Notes: generated by a model not told the origin, from the sequence alone. A stretch of DNA of 64,000 nucleotides from Sipunculus nudus (GCA_026874595.1 JAPPUL010000085.1:1-64000), one strand, 5' to 3'. Positions 18,204-28,143 are shown, numbered from the stretch's first letter. Numbers and translations: made by a program.

Positions 18204-18722
18204 TTACATATTATAAAAGCTTATCTTTTCTGCTTCTAAGTTAAGTTTAAACGTATCTATCGCCTTTATAACAAGTTTCTCAGAGCTTAAACTTCCAACT
18301 CCACTTGATACTCCAATATATTCAAGCGTAACAATACTTCCACTGGAGTTGTTTCTTACATTAAATATTTTAGATACATCTTTTGATAAAAGCTCCCAGC
18401 TAGAATCTAGTGTCGCTTCAATACCATATTTTTCTAATACTAGGTCATTTGAAGAAATCTTACTAGCCCTTATATTATCTATTACAAATAACGCCTTCTC
18501 ATAAAAAAGCTCTCTATTTAACTCTTCTTTGCCTATATCTAACTCTTTGCCTTGCTCCTTAACTTTAACTCCTATCTCTTTCCTTTTATTCTCACTCTCA
18601 GCATCCACCTTCGGATAAGATAAAAGTATTAAAACTTCATAAAGCTTGCCGCTTAGCATAAATAAAGAACGATATAATATATAATTTACTTGTTCTTTTA
18701 GATACTTTTCATCCCTTTTCAA
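18204..18722 (-). CDS. C-terminal part of a split lipoprotein gene
   Basis: A 172-residue frame beginning MKRDEKYLKEQVNYILYRS. The start of this frame reads like the inside of a domain and it has no signal peptide of its own. It overlaps the upstream frame by 14 bases in the region ...GAAAAGGGATGAAAAG. Skipping one G in the GGG there joins both frames into one protein. So this is probably the second half of a gene broken by a single-base insertion. Function unknown. Confidence 0.55.
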   Translation of the reverse strand: MKRDEKYLKEQVNYILYRSLFMLSGKLYEVLILLSYPKVDAESENKRKEIGVKVKEQGKELDIGKEELNRELFYEKALFVIDNIRASKISSNDLVLEKYGIEATLDSSWELLSKDVSKIFNVRNNSSGSIVTLEYIGVSSGVGSLSSEKLVIKAIDTFKLNLEAEKISFYNM

Positions 18723-19104
18723 AAATACCTTTTGCTATAAGTCGTCCTTTAAATTCTTCTACCTTTTCATATTTTATATTCCTATCTTTTCTAAGCTCTT
18801 TTATAAAATAGTTGTCTATATCTTTTACATGATCTCCTGCACTTACTCTAAGTTGTCCCATAACTCCATAACTACTTTCAAATCCAACTACATTACTATC
18901 AGTATTAGATACATAATACCAATCTATTGGGATTTTTATAGTTATACCCGAACTTCTATAACTATTAAATTCGCCTTTATAAACTTTAACTTTTTTTACA
19001 ATACTTCTTTTTTCTATTTTCTTATTATAACTTGTGCAATTCGATGTTACAAAAACGTGGGAAATTGATATTAATAAAACTACTAAACGGAGTGAATCTT
19101 GCAA
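18709..19104 (-). CDS. N-terminal part of a split lipoprotein gene
   Basis: 131 residues with a signal peptide of about 22 residues and the lipobox-like TSNC. Then comes a domain with GITIKIPIDWYYVSNTDSNV, reminiscent of the small PsbP/DUF1795-like fold found in exported proteins. It stops early at ...IFEKG because of the frameshift described for the 18204-18722 frame. If not a pseudogene, the two parts could be made by slippage or by coupled translation. Confidence 0.55.
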   Translation of the reverse strand: MQDSLRLVVLLISISHVFVTSNCTSYNKKIEKRSIVKKVKVYKGEFNSYRSSGITIKIPIDWYYVSNTDSNVVGFESSYGVMGQLRVSAGDHVKDIDNYFIKELRKDRNIKYEKVEEFKGRLIAKGIFEKG

Positions 19105-19339
19105 TAATATAACCTATATCACTATTTTTTTTATTATTTATATCTTGCTTAATATTTGCCCAACTTTAAGAAGTATTTTGTTTTGAATTTATTACATATT
19201 ATCTTTAGTTAGACGTAAATTATAATACTTTATATATATCGGCTAATATTAATTTATAAGTGTTAATTAAAGATTGTATACCAGATGTTTTGAGACCTTT
19301 TTTTTATATAGAAAGAGTCACCTACTAAGGAGAACACTA

Positions 19340-20527
19340 ATGAAAAAGAACGCTAAAACAAAAGAACTTCAACAGGATAAAATATATAATAATAACAATT
19401 CTACCATTGAGCATAGTGTTGTTAAGGAAATAAGCACTATTCATAATCCATCTTCTTTCACTTCTAAAACAGAAGAGTTTTATGCCGCTTTGAAGATGGC
19501 TAAAAACTCTAAAGTGTTAATCGTTATTAAAGGCTATCCAGACCCTGATAGCATTGCTTGTGCTCTGACTTTTCAATATATTGCACTGCATTATGCAATT
19601 ATTGAGTCTACTATATTACATTTTGATGAGGTAAGTCATCCTGAAAATAAAGCTTTAATTAAAAAACTATCCATTGAGCTGGTACGATATACTAAAGAGT
19701 TTGATTTTAGTCCATATAAATATCTTGTTTTCAACGATACGCAAACGACCGATTTAAATATAGATATATCTCCTACTATTAAAAATTTAGTGCTTGTTGA
19801 CCATCATAAAAACTTGGGGGCTAAGGATTGTATATTTACTGACATTAGAGAGGATGCAGGCTCAACAAGCGCTATATATACTGAATATCTCATACAGGGC
19901 CCAGTCAATTTGGAAAGTGGTAACACTGATACTGTCAAACTGGCTACTGCTCTTATGCATGGTATCCGAAGTGATACTAACAGCTTCCTTAATGCTCAAG
20001 ATATTGATTTTCTTGGCGCTGCTTACTTAAGCCAGATTACCGATAAGGAACTTTTATCCATTATTTCACATCAATCGGTTTCAACTAAAACTATGGACAT
20101 GACTCAAATAGCTTTACAAAACAAGGACATCAAAGGAACATATTTATTTGCTGGTGTTGGCTTTGTTCGAGAGGATGATAGAGATGGTATTGGACAAGTT
20201 GCTGATTATCTTCTTCTAAGAGATGGGATTGATACTGTTATTATATATGGCATTGTAGGAGGCAAATATATCGACGGCTCTTTACGCACTACAAGCCATA
20301 CTCTTGACCCAGATAAATGGATTAAAGATCTTTTTGGCTTTTCCGAAGATGGTAAACCTTTTGGTGGCGGAAGACGTGATAAGGGGGGGTTTCAACTGCC
20401 ACTTGGAGTCCTTGCCAGATGTTCTGATAAAGACCTCCTTTGGAAAGTTACCAAGCATACTATCGAAGAAATCTTCTACAATAAAATCGGTATCAAAACT
20501 AAAGACTCTTCCAACAGCTTAAACTAA
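19340..20527 (+). CDS. DHH family phosphoesterase (nanoRNase / pAp phosphatase-like)
   Basis: 395 residues when started at the ATG at 19340, which has AAGGAG ten bases upstream; the frame extends 22 codons further up without a site. DHH-domain motifs: GYPDPDSIACA (metal-binding Asp), FNDTQTTD, LVDHHKN (the DHH triad). The C-terminal DHHA1 part holds GGGRRDKGGFQLP. Such enzymes degrade short RNA fragments, cyclic dinucleotide products or 3'-phosphoadenosine phosphate. Single gene with a long leader. Confidence 0.9.
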   Translation: MKKNAKTKELQQDKIYNNNNSTIEHSVVKEISTIHNPSSFTSKTEEFYAALKMAKNSKVLIVIKGYPDPDSIACALTFQYIALHYAIIESTILHFDEVSHPENKALIKKLSIELVRYTKEFDFSPYKYLVFNDTQTTDLNIDISPTIKNLVLVDHHKNLGAKDCIFTDIREDAGSTSAIYTEYLIQGPVNLESGNTDTVKLATALMHGIRSDTNSFLNAQDIDFLGAAYLSQITDKELLSIISHQSVSTKTMDMTQIALQNKDIKGTYLFAGVGFVREDDRDGIGQVADYLLLRDGIDTVIIYGIVGGKYIDGSLRTTSHTLDPDKWIKDLFGFSEDGKPFGGGRRDKGGFQLPLGVLARCSDKDLLWKVTKHTIEEIFYNKIGIKTKDSSNSLN

Positions 20528-20746
20528 CACTTTAAGCCTTTTTCATCCTTGTTATATCGTATATTAAGAATTATCTTTTATCTTATCTTATCTTATCTTC
20601 TTATCTATTCTCTTAATTAGAGGCTTTTAATTAGAGGCTTTCCTATTAATAGAACTAGAGCCGCTTTTAAAATAACATCTTGGCACAAATACATATTGTA
20701 ACAAATACATACCTTCTTCATATAATTTATAAATTATATTTTATTC

Positions 20747-20893
20747 TCATCTAAAAAACCCTTCGCATATATCATGCGCTAGCCTATTTATTGCATATTT
20801 CATATAGTGCAATTCGTTTATTTGTACCTTTAGTCTCTCTATCTTTGAAAATCCTTTTTCAATAAGACCATTTTCGCCTTTATTTTCTTCCAC
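20747..20893 (-). CDS. Possible small protein (48 aa)
   Basis: A GTG-started frame with AAGGA nine bases upstream, ending at TGA 20747. It encodes a charged helix-forming peptide (VEENKGENGLIEKG... to ...CEGFFR). It lies downstream of yraN on the same strand. No homologue is known to me, so it is listed because of the good ribosome site and normal composition. The 220 bases between it and the DHH gene hold short repeats (ttatcttatc..., tagaggctttt...) and no gene. Confidence 0.4.
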   Translation of the reverse strand: MEENKGENGLIEKGFSKIERLKVQINELHYMKYAINRLAHDICEGFFR

Positions 20894-20963
20894 TTTGCAA
20901 AATCCTTTTTACAACGTTTTTTTTACACTTTTTACACTTTTTTTGTCTACTTTACCTCTTCCC

Positions 20964-21359
20964 CTATTCTACCCTTTCCAATATCTGCCCATCTATCACA
21001 TCTTTGATATGTTCCAAGCTTAATTTGCCCTCCCTTACCTTTATTCCTATGTAGTCTATCCTCACACCTTGCTCCTCGTTACCCTCCGCTTTACTCTCCA
21101 ACATAAAATATTCTTCAGCTGATAACAATATTCTCCGCTTTTGACGCTCAAGTAAATGTTCCTCTACAGCCCCATAGCTATCGCTTAATCTAAGCTTTAC
21201 TTCTACAAATACTATATCTCGCCCATCCTCCGCTATTATATCTATCTCCCCATATCGTGTCCTGTAATTCCTACACAATATTTTATACCCTGCACTTTTT
21301 AGATAGTAATACCCTATCTCCTCTCCCAATAACCCAACTACCTTTTTACCTATCTTCAC
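20964..21359 (-). CDS. YraN family protein (UPF0102, nuclease fold)
   Basis: 131 residues with the usual YraN layout: LGEEIGYYYLKSAGYKILCRNYRTRYGEIDII followed by VFVEVKLR. The Asp in GEIDII and the E-x-K in FVEVK are the restriction-endonuclease-like active-site residues. Its true cellular role is not established for the family. It overlaps the upstream gene by 14 bases. Confidence 0.92.
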   Translation of the reverse strand: MKIGKKVVGLLGEEIGYYYLKSAGYKILCRNYRTRYGEIDIIAEDGRDIVFVEVKLRLSDSYGAVEEHLLERQKRRILLSAEEYFMLESKAEGNEEQGVRIDYIGIKVREGKLSLEHIKDVIDGQILERVE

Positions 21360-22425
21360 CCTTTTCTAATACCTCCCCCATCACCCCCAGAACACCCTCT
21401 AGAACCTCTTGCCACTGCACTTTAATGTTACTTATAATATCCTCATCAAATCCTACTCCATATCCCCCACCATATCTCCCATTACTCATTTTCTCGGCTA
21501 TTTGATTAACCACATTAATAGTTCTTATTTTATAAGAACTATTAAAACTTTTTTCCTCACCCTCACCAAATCCTTCTCCTAAACCCTTCTCTATAACCTT
21601 TAGACCACCAGCACCTCCTTTGTATTCATACACTTTTACCCCCCTAGCACCTCCACGCTCATACCCTTTTATCTCGTACCTATACCACGTCCCAAAAACA
21701 TTTAAAACCCTTACGCCTCCCCTTAACTCAATACCATATCCCCCCCTCAAAACTACACTAAGACGCAATAACAATAACCTATCTGAAAATATAGACGGAA
21801 TTGTTAAAAAACTTTTTTCTCCTTCTTTTACTAAAGTTTTATTCCCTTCTCGCTCAAATTTATTTATTCCTTCCAACATCAGTTTTATTTTTTCTACCTC
21901 TCCCAAAAACTCCCCTTCTTTAACTCCAACAGCCTCAAGCTCCAGATTATCCATATTTAAGAGATTTTCTACATACCTCAAAAAATCAATCCCGCAAAAC
22001 CCATAGCTTTTACAATATCTTATATAATCTCCTTCAAATAATTCATCATAAAAACTATGATACGCTTTGTAGCCCCTATAATAATTATATATTTCCTCTT
22101 CTTCTAATCCGTAATTGTTTTCTAAGTATACCTTAATTATTTTATACAATAACTCCCGATCTCCTAACCCCATAAGTCGCCTGCCATACCCTCTTATTAA
22201 CTGTTCAACACGCACTGACTCGTATGCTGATACTAGCTCCAATAATATCTTTTTATCCAAGTCTTTTACTCGAAATAGATATTTAAAACCACTTGCAAGA
22301 TCCCCTATATAATAGCCGTATATAATATATTGTCCGTTTATTCGTATCTTGTATCTTCCCCCTAAATATCTACCTAGAACCTCACCCTGTAATAACTCTC
22401 CCTTTCTTAACTTGTATTTCATCAC
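21346..22425 (-). CDS. Hypothetical protein (359 aa), Gly/Glu/Tyr-rich
   Basis: Not recognised. The N-terminal 80 residues look like a beta-rich domain (LRKGELLQGEVLGRYLGGRYKIR), the middle is helical and acidic, and the C-terminal third has many Gly and Arg-Gly stretches. No signal peptide or membrane helix. Translationally coupled to yraN. Genes in this position next to yraN in other bacteria sometimes resemble flagellar hook-length/FliK- or FlhB-related proteins, but I see no firm sign of that here. Confidence 0.7.
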   Translation of the reverse strand: MMKYKLRKGELLQGEVLGRYLGGRYKIRINGQYIIYGYYIGDLASGFKYLFRVKDLDKKILLELVSAYESVRVEQLIRGYGRRLMGLGDRELLYKIIKVYLENNYGLEEEEIYNYYRGYKAYHSFYDELFEGDYIRYCKSYGFCGIDFLRYVENLLNMDNLELEAVGVKEGEFLGEVEKIKLMLEGINKFEREGNKTLVKEGEKSFLTIPSIFSDRLLLLRLSVVLRGGYGIELRGGVRVLNVFGTWYRYEIKGYERGGARGVKVYEYKGGAGGLKVIEKGLGEGFGEGEEKSFNSSYKIRTINVVNQIAEKMSNGRYGGGYGVGFDEDIISNIKVQWQEVLEGVLGVMGEVLEKGEDR

Positions 22426-22580
22426 TTTTTCACTTTTTTATTTATTTATTGCCACATTAAATCCATATTTTTACAATTTATTATTATGTTTTTTCCTACC
22501 TAAATAGGAAAACTGTTACTTTTTAACCTTATTTAATATTCTTTATCTATAAAGGTGTTTTTTTTTAGCTTTTTTCTTGC

Positions 22581-23342
22581 ATGTTTAAATCTTTTATCAA
22601 GAACTTCTCTATTATTCAAATATATATTATCATGGGCTTTGGCTATTTGCTCGTTATAATCTCATTCTTTACTCCACTGGCTTTGTTCTCTGATTCTTAT
22701 ATGTTTTATCCTGAGTTGCAAATAGCTGCTTTTGTCTCCCGATTTATTCAAGATAACTTATTTAAACTATTTGCTTTGCCCATAATCCTTTATCCGTACT
22801 TCTTTACAATCATTTTGCTTCTCTTAAGCGTTAACTTTATTAGAAATAACATATTTAACTTCTTCTCTTTATGGTATAACAAAATAGTGTCTTATAAAAA
22901 CTTAGCTTTTATTATAAGAGCTTTTAAGAAAATATTTGCCCTCATTATCGCTTATTTACCACTTGTCATAAACTTAATCATTTATACTGCTTTTTATCTT
23001 ATGCCTATTAAACCTTTTAATATTGCCGCTTTTGGAGTTTTTATACTTGCTTTTATGTTGCTTTTTAGCTCTTACATAAAAGCAAAACGCCGTAAATACC
23101 AAAACCTACAATTTCTTAGTTTCACCTTATTGGCTTTAGATTATGCTTTTAATAGTGTGGTCTTTGTTATCATGGCAATTATTATATTATCTGAACGAAA
23201 TATTCTTATATTACCATTTACGTATCTTGCACTTCTGGGTTTTATTTTACTCTTTATTGGACTTAGTCTTATAGCTTATAAAAGCTATCTGGATTTAAGC
23301 TTTAGTTTAACCGCTAGTTCTTATAATAATGCAACAAGATAA
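22581..23342 (+). CDS. Polytopic membrane protein (253 aa)
   Basis: Six or so hydrophobic helices separated by short Lys/Arg-rich loops. Aromatic residues (Phe, Tyr) are very common. No motif allows a family call. After its stop, gttttacaaagctta is repeated with change, then comes the UDP-glucose dehydrogenase gene 70 bases on, perhaps the same transcript. Confidence 0.65.
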   Translation: MFKSFIKNFSIIQIYIIMGFGYLLVIISFFTPLALFSDSYMFYPELQIAAFVSRFIQDNLFKLFALPIILYPYFFTIILLLLSVNFIRNNIFNFFSLWYNKIVSYKNLAFIIRAFKKIFALIIAYLPLVINLIIYTAFYLMPIKPFNIAAFGVFILAFMLLFSSYIKAKRRKYQNLQFLSFTLLALDYAFNSVVFVIMAIIILSERNILILPFTYLALLGFILLFIGLSLIAYKSYLDLSFSLTASSYNNATR

Positions 23343-23414
23343 AAAAAACTGTTTTACAAAGCTTATTTAGTTTTACAAAGCTTTTTTAAATAGAATAAAA
23401 GGAGTTTTGCTTTT

Positions 23415-24749
23415 ATGAAGATTGGTGTTGTTGGGATTGGTTATGTGGGCCTTGTTTGTGCTGCTGGGTTTGCTCATATGGGTAATAACGTTATTTGTGT
23501 TGATATTGATGAAGATAAAATAAATCGCCTTAAAAAAGCTGATATCCCCATTTTTGAGACTGGGCTTCAAGACCTTATTAAATTAAGTCTAGAAAACGCT
23601 AATATCTCCTTTAGCACTTCTATTAATCATACTGTGGAGAATACGGATGTAATCTTTATCACCGTGGGCACCCCTGCATCTATTGATGGAAGCGCTGATC
23701 TTAAATATGTTTTGGATGTTGCCTGCTCTATTGCTCTTGCTATGGAGGATTACAAACTTATTGTCATTAAGTCTACTGTCCCAGTTGGTACTTGTTTTAA
23801 AGTTTATGATGCTATTAGTGACACTTTGAAAAAGCGTAATGTAAACATTGATTTTGACGTTATTTCTAATCCTGAATTCCTAAAAGAGGGGCATGCTATT
23901 GAGGACTTTATGAAGCCTGATAGAATCATTATTGGCTCAAGTAGTCCTAAGGCTAACGATATCATAAAAAAAATATATGCTCCTTTTATGCGCAATAAAT
24001 CACGTATCATTTTCATGGATGTTGTTTCTGCTGAGATGACTAAATATGCTGCTAATGCTATACTTGCTACTAAAATCTCTTTCATGAACCAATTAGCTCG
24101 ACTTTGTGACAAAACTAATGCTGATATTGACGATATTAGACTTGGTATTGGTGCTGATAAACGTATTGGCCCTCACTTCATTTATGCTGGCATTGGTTTT
24201 GGAGGCTCTTGTTTTCCTAAGGATGTTCGGGCTCTTATTAACACTGGTTTTGAGCATGAAGAAGATATGTCTATATTAAAAGCCGTTCTTGAGGTTAATA
24301 TATCTCAAAAACAATATTTTATTAACAAAGTTATTGATTTCTTTGGACAACAAAACTTGCAGAATCTTACATTCGCAGTTTGGGGACTGGCTTTTAAAGC
24401 TGATACTGATGATATTAGAGAGTCGCCTGCAATTGATATAATTTCTACTCTTGCTTGTGAGTTTAATTCCAAAATTAACGCATTTGACCCTATCGCAATT
24501 GAACACGCTAAGAAAGTCATTAAGTCTCATAATGTTAGTTTCTATAAAAACCAATATGAAGTGCTTAAAGGTTCTGACGCTTTACTCATACTTACAGATT
24601 GGAAACTATTTCGTGAACCTAATTTTAATAAAATTAAAACACTCATGCGAAAACATGTTATATTCGACGGAAGAAACCACTATGAACCAAAACATATTTG
24701 TGAATTAGGTTTTACTTATTTTGCCGTTGGTAGAAGAATCCATAAATAG
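23415..24749 (+). CDS. ugd: UDP-glucose 6-dehydrogenase
   Basis: 444 residues. It oxidises UDP-glucose to UDP-glucuronate with two NAD. The N-terminal Rossmann motif is GVVGIGYVGLVCAAGFAHMG; the catalytic Cys is in GFGGSCFPKDV; substrate residues in NPEFLKEGHAI. It probably serves surface polysaccharide synthesis. A short duplication (agaagaatc) straddles the stop. Third codon positions favour T, unlike the mdc genes. Confidence 0.96.
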   Translation: MKIGVVGIGYVGLVCAAGFAHMGNNVICVDIDEDKINRLKKADIPIFETGLQDLIKLSLENANISFSTSINHTVENTDVIFITVGTPASIDGSADLKYVLDVACSIALAMEDYKLIVIKSTVPVGTCFKVYDAISDTLKKRNVNIDFDVISNPEFLKEGHAIEDFMKPDRIIIGSSSPKANDIIKKIYAPFMRNKSRIIFMDVVSAEMTKYAANAILATKISFMNQLARLCDKTNADIDDIRLGIGADKRIGPHFIYAGIGFGGSCFPKDVRALINTGFEHEEDMSILKAVLEVNISQKQYFINKVIDFFGQQNLQNLTFAVWGLAFKADTDDIRESPAIDIISTLACEFNSKINAFDPIAIEHAKKVIKSHNVSFYKNQYEVLKGSDALLILTDWKLFREPNFNKIKTLMRKHVIFDGRNHYEPKHICELGFTYFAVGRRIHK

Positions 24750-24759
24750 AAGAATCTAG

Positions 24760-25440
24760 TTATACTTTATGCCTTGAGAGCTTATCATGTGCCGCCTCAA
24801 CGAATTGTTTGTAATCTTTACTCTTGAAAAAGGCACTCCCCATTACAAATACATTTGCTCCAAAAGACGCTACCTTCCCTATATTCTCAAGTGTAATTCC
24901 ACCGTCAACCTCTATCTCAACATCATCATAACCCCGTTTTATTAGCTCATTCTTTAACTCCGATATCTTTGGCAGCGCCTCCTCGATTAACTTTTGACCA
25001 CCAAAACCAGGCTCAACTAACATAACAAGTACCATATCAACAAGCCTAAGATAAGGATATACACTTTCTATGGGGGTTTTAGGCTTAACTGATAACCCAA
25101 ACTTCTTACCACATCCACTCACCCTCTTATATAAAGCATTTGCATCTGAAACCGCTTCTATATGATAAGTATATATATCACATCCTGATGATATGAAACT
25201 ATCTAGTGTTTTATATGCGTCCTCTATCATAAAATGAGTGTCAAATGGTAAGTCTGTATATCGCCTCATATCCTTTATAAACTTAGAACCAAACGTTAAA
25301 TTCGGTACAAAATGATTATCCATAACATCAAAATGTATATAATCTACTTTTGCTTTTGAGAGCCTTACTAGCTCTTCTTTAAGCATTGAGAAATCCGATG
25401 AGAGTATTGATGGTGCTATTTTCATTCTTTTCATTGTCAT
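24760..25440 (-). CDS. rpe: Ribulose-phosphate 3-epimerase
   Basis: 226 residues, TIM barrel. Interconverts ribulose-5-phosphate and xylulose-5-phosphate in the pentose phosphate path. Motifs: APSILSSDF, HFDVMDNHFVPNLTFG, VEPGFGGQ, EVDGGI. The third motif reads VMLVEPGFGGQ where VMTVNPGFGGQ is usual. Starts at 25440, 25434 and 25425 are possible; AAGAAGAG directly before the first ATG favours the second or third. The last gene of the priA-def-fmt-PASTA-rpe run. Confidence 0.94.
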   Translation of the reverse strand: MTMKRMKIAPSILSSDFSMLKEELVRLSKAKVDYIHFDVMDNHFVPNLTFGSKFIKDMRRYTDLPFDTHFMIEDAYKTLDSFISSGCDIYTYHIEAVSDANALYKRVSGCGKKFGLSVKPKTPIESVYPYLRLVDMVLVMLVEPGFGGQKLIEEALPKISELKNELIKRGYDDVEIEVDGGITLENIGKVASFGANVFVMGSAFFKSKDYKQFVEAAHDKLSRHKV

Positions 25441-25568
25441 CTCTTCTTTTTTTTATGTCTGCGTTATGTTTTTTTATGCCAGCTTTATTATATGCTTTGT
25501 TTATTTTAATTTATTTATTTTAAAAAGAAGGTTTAGCAAATATAAACTCAGTTTAGGATTTAAAAGCT

Positions 25569-26585
25569 CTACCTAGTTTCATTATACTCTCTACCATCAA
25601 GCAGCACCTTTACTTTCTTGCGTCCTTTACTCCTATAGCTTCTTACAACTTCTTCTCCAAAATGCTTTTTGCCACTATATATTATTTCTAGCCCTCTATC
25701 TCCATCCACTTTTAGAGTTATTTCTACTAGATTACTCTTCTTATCCTTGAAAAATGGATGGGCCCTTGAAGGTATTCTAAAACGTGTTATATGATAATTT
25801 CTTATGCCATCTCGCTTCATACCATAGGCATATACCCTGAAATCTATTTCCTCGCCCCTATATAGTACCTCTCCCTTGCCTGCACTTTGCCCTATTATCT
25901 TTCCGTCATTTTTAGATGCCAGCGTCATAACGTTTTTTATATTTACAAGAAGTCCTTTATCCGAAAGATATCTTGACACCTTCTCAATGTGCTTCCCTAC
26001 ATAATCCTCTATCAAAACTTCGTTCTTAATATAACCACTACTTATTAAAAAATCAACTTTTGTACCGTCCCTCACCACGCTATTTCCTACAGGATTATGA
26101 CTTATTACTAAGCCCTTAGACACCTTTTTACTCTGGCTTAGTAGAATATCTCCTAAAAGTAGTTTAGGTTTAGTTTTATTTTTTGCTTTTAAAGTTATTA
26201 GTTCAAGCGCTTTTGAGAATTTAAGATTTTTGAAATTTGGCATTAGCTTAGGATTTGCCTTACTATAAGACACATATAGCTTTATATTCTTTCCTTCCTT
26301 AAATTGTATCTCGCGAGGTTCTGGGTATTGCTTTATTACTGTATATAAACCATATTCTAAACTCTCTTTTGGGATTATTTGAATCGTTAATTTCTTATCT
26401 AGTGTTGCATTTAAGTTATTTATTATCTGGCTTGCCTCAAGTATGTCCTTGCCCTCTAATAGCGGTATCCGTATAAGCTCATCTTCTCCCACCACCATGA
26501 ATATTTGATAGGCACTTACCGTTAGTAATACAATTACTCCTACCAGAAATATTAATACTATTCGTAATATTCCTCTAAATAGCAT
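25569..26585 (-). CDS. Membrane-anchored PASTA-domain protein
   Basis: 338 residues: a short cytoplasmic tail, one membrane helix (about residues 8-30) and three PASTA-like repeats outside. The repeats carry ...QYPEPREIQFKEGKNIKLYV, ...ISHNPVGNSVVRDGTKVDFLIS and ...GQSAGKGEVLYRGEEIDFRV. PASTA domains bind peptidoglycan or muropeptides. There is no kinase domain, unlike PrkC/PknB, although PrkC-type genes often lie in similar def-fmt-rpe clusters. It may act as a cell-wall sensor or anchor. Confidence 0.85.
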   Translation of the reverse strand: MLFRGILRIVLIFLVGVIVLLTVSAYQIFMVVGEDELIRIPLLEGKDILEASQIINNLNATLDKKLTIQIIPKESLEYGLYTVIKQYPEPREIQFKEGKNIKLYVSYSKANPKLMPNFKNLKFSKALELITLKAKNKTKPKLLLGDILLSQSKKVSKGLVISHNPVGNSVVRDGTKVDFLISSGYIKNEVLIEDYVGKHIEKVSRYLSDKGLLVNIKNVMTLASKNDGKIIGQSAGKGEVLYRGEEIDFRVYAYGMKRDGIRNYHITRFRIPSRAHPFFKDKKSNLVEITLKVDGDRGLEIIYSGKKHFGEEVVRSYRSKGRKKVKVLLDGREYNETR

Positions 26586-26666
26586 CTAATTCGCTTCTCT
26601 ATACTATTTGGTCTATGCTTTGTCTTGCACACACTCTAGTAACACCTATTCCCTTTCTCCTCCTCG

Positions 26667-27611
26667 TTATATCCCCAATTTATTACCCAAAAATACTTTA
26701 TTCCCATTTAAAAACGTTTTATAGTCCATCGTTTTTTTCCCCTCAGGTTGTATCTCCTCTATACTTATTACTCCATCTCCTATCTGGATTTGTAATCCCT
26801 CTTTATCACTTTTTAGTATCTCTCCTGACTCCCCTACACTCGCATCACTTACATACTTTATCTTCTCTATTACTAGCTTTTTACCTTTATAGTATGTGTA
26901 GCTCTTTGGCCACGCCTTATAGGCCCTTATTTGACAACTTAGTTCTTTATAGCTTGACACCCAAGTAATCTCTCCATCTTTCTTTTTAAGCTTTTTACAG
27001 TATGTTGCCTTACTCCCATCTTGTTTCTCATAACCTATTTCTCCTGTCTCATAGCGACTTAATACTACATATAGGCACTCTGCTGACAACTTACTTAGTC
27101 GACGACTTAAACTTATATAGTCCTCATCTTCCCCTATCTCAAGCTCCTCTTGGTGTATTATATCTCCTGCATCAACACGCTCCACCATCCTTTGCGCTGT
27201 TATCCCTGTTTTCACCTCCCCCGACAACAAGGCACTTTGTATTGGCGATGCACCCCTATATAAAGGCAATAAGGACGCATGGAGATTTACTGCATCATAT
27301 TTTGCGATGCTAAGCACCTCTTTCGGCAAGATATACCCATAGGCATTCACTATTAGCAAATCCGCTCCAAACTCTCTTAACTTTGATATTGTTAACTCGT
27401 CTTTAAAACTATTTGGTTGGATACACTCTATCCCGTGCCTTTTTGCATATTCTTTTGGCTTTGGAATTAGCTCATCCTTTTTACCTCGTCCGCCTCGTTT
27501 GTCAGGCCCTGTATATATACATACTAAATCACTACTCTCTCCAAGCAGCTCAAGCGTCGGCATCACATACTCTGGGGTCCCCATAAATACTGTCTTTAGA
27601 TTTCCTTCCAT
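26667..27611 (-). CDS. fmt: Methionyl-tRNA formyltransferase
   Basis: 314 residues. It formylates the initiator Met-tRNA, whose gene is at 50823-50896. Active-site region NLHASLLPLYRGASPIQ with His, plus VNAYGYILP and GITAQRMVERVDAGDII. A normal C-terminal OB-like domain follows. Ten bases separate it from def. Confidence 0.95.
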   Translation of the reverse strand: MEGNLKTVFMGTPEYVMPTLELLGESSDLVCIYTGPDKRGGRGKKDELIPKPKEYAKRHGIECIQPNSFKDELTISKLREFGADLLIVNAYGYILPKEVLSIAKYDAVNLHASLLPLYRGASPIQSALLSGEVKTGITAQRMVERVDAGDIIHQEELEIGEDEDYISLSRRLSKLSAECLYVVLSRYETGEIGYEKQDGSKATYCKKLKKKDGEITWVSSYKELSCQIRAYKAWPKSYTYYKGKKLVIEKIKYVSDASVGESGEILKSDKEGLQIQIGDGVISIEEIQPEGKKTMDYKTFLNGNKVFLGNKLGI

Positions 27612-27621
27612 CTAACTTACT

Positions 27622-28143
27622 TTATATATATATCTCCTCAGACCCTTGTCCTGAATACTTCTTACGCAGCTTCTTTAACTTCTTTCCTAACCGCTTCTTC
27701 TCCATACTCTCAAGTCGGTCTATAAACAGTATCCCATCCAGATGATCTATTTCGTGTTGTATCGCTCGGGCTAAAAGTCCTTCTGCTTCAAAGCTTAGCT
27801 TTTCTCCTTCCCCATTATACGCCTCCACCTTTATCTGCTTATCACGCTCTACCTGCGCATATATATCCGGTACTGATAAACAACCCTCAAGCCCTTCCCC
27901 TTTAATATCCGCTCTTGAGACTATAACCGGATTTATCAAATCTATTCGTCCTGTGCCATCGCATAAATCTAATACTACAAGCCTTTTATCAAGCCCTACT
28001 TGAGTCCCTGCAAGCCCTATACCCCCCTCTTTCAACATAGTTGCATACATAATATCTAGTTCTTCTCTTGTCTCGTTATCAATGTTTTTCACCTCTTGCG
28101 CTCGCTTTGTTAGAAACATATTTCCATATTTTAATACTTCCAA
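27622..28143 (-). CDS. def: Peptide deformylase
   Basis: 173 residues. It removes the formyl group from new proteins. The three motifs are GIGLAGTQVG (motif 1, with G-T where A-P or A-x is common), EGCLSV (Cys metal ligand) and QHEIDHLDG (two His ligands). Part of the priA-def-fmt cluster. The 154 bases between priA and def hold the repeated unit ctccttatataaca twice. Confidence 0.95.
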   Translation of the reverse strand: MEVLKYGNMFLTKRAQEVKNIDNETREELDIMYATMLKEGGIGLAGTQVGLDKRLVVLDLCDGTGRIDLINPVIVSRADIKGEGLEGCLSVPDIYAQVERDKQIKVEAYNGEGEKLSFEAEGLLARAIQHEIDHLDGILFIDRLESMEKKRLGKKLKKLRKKYSGQGSEEIYI

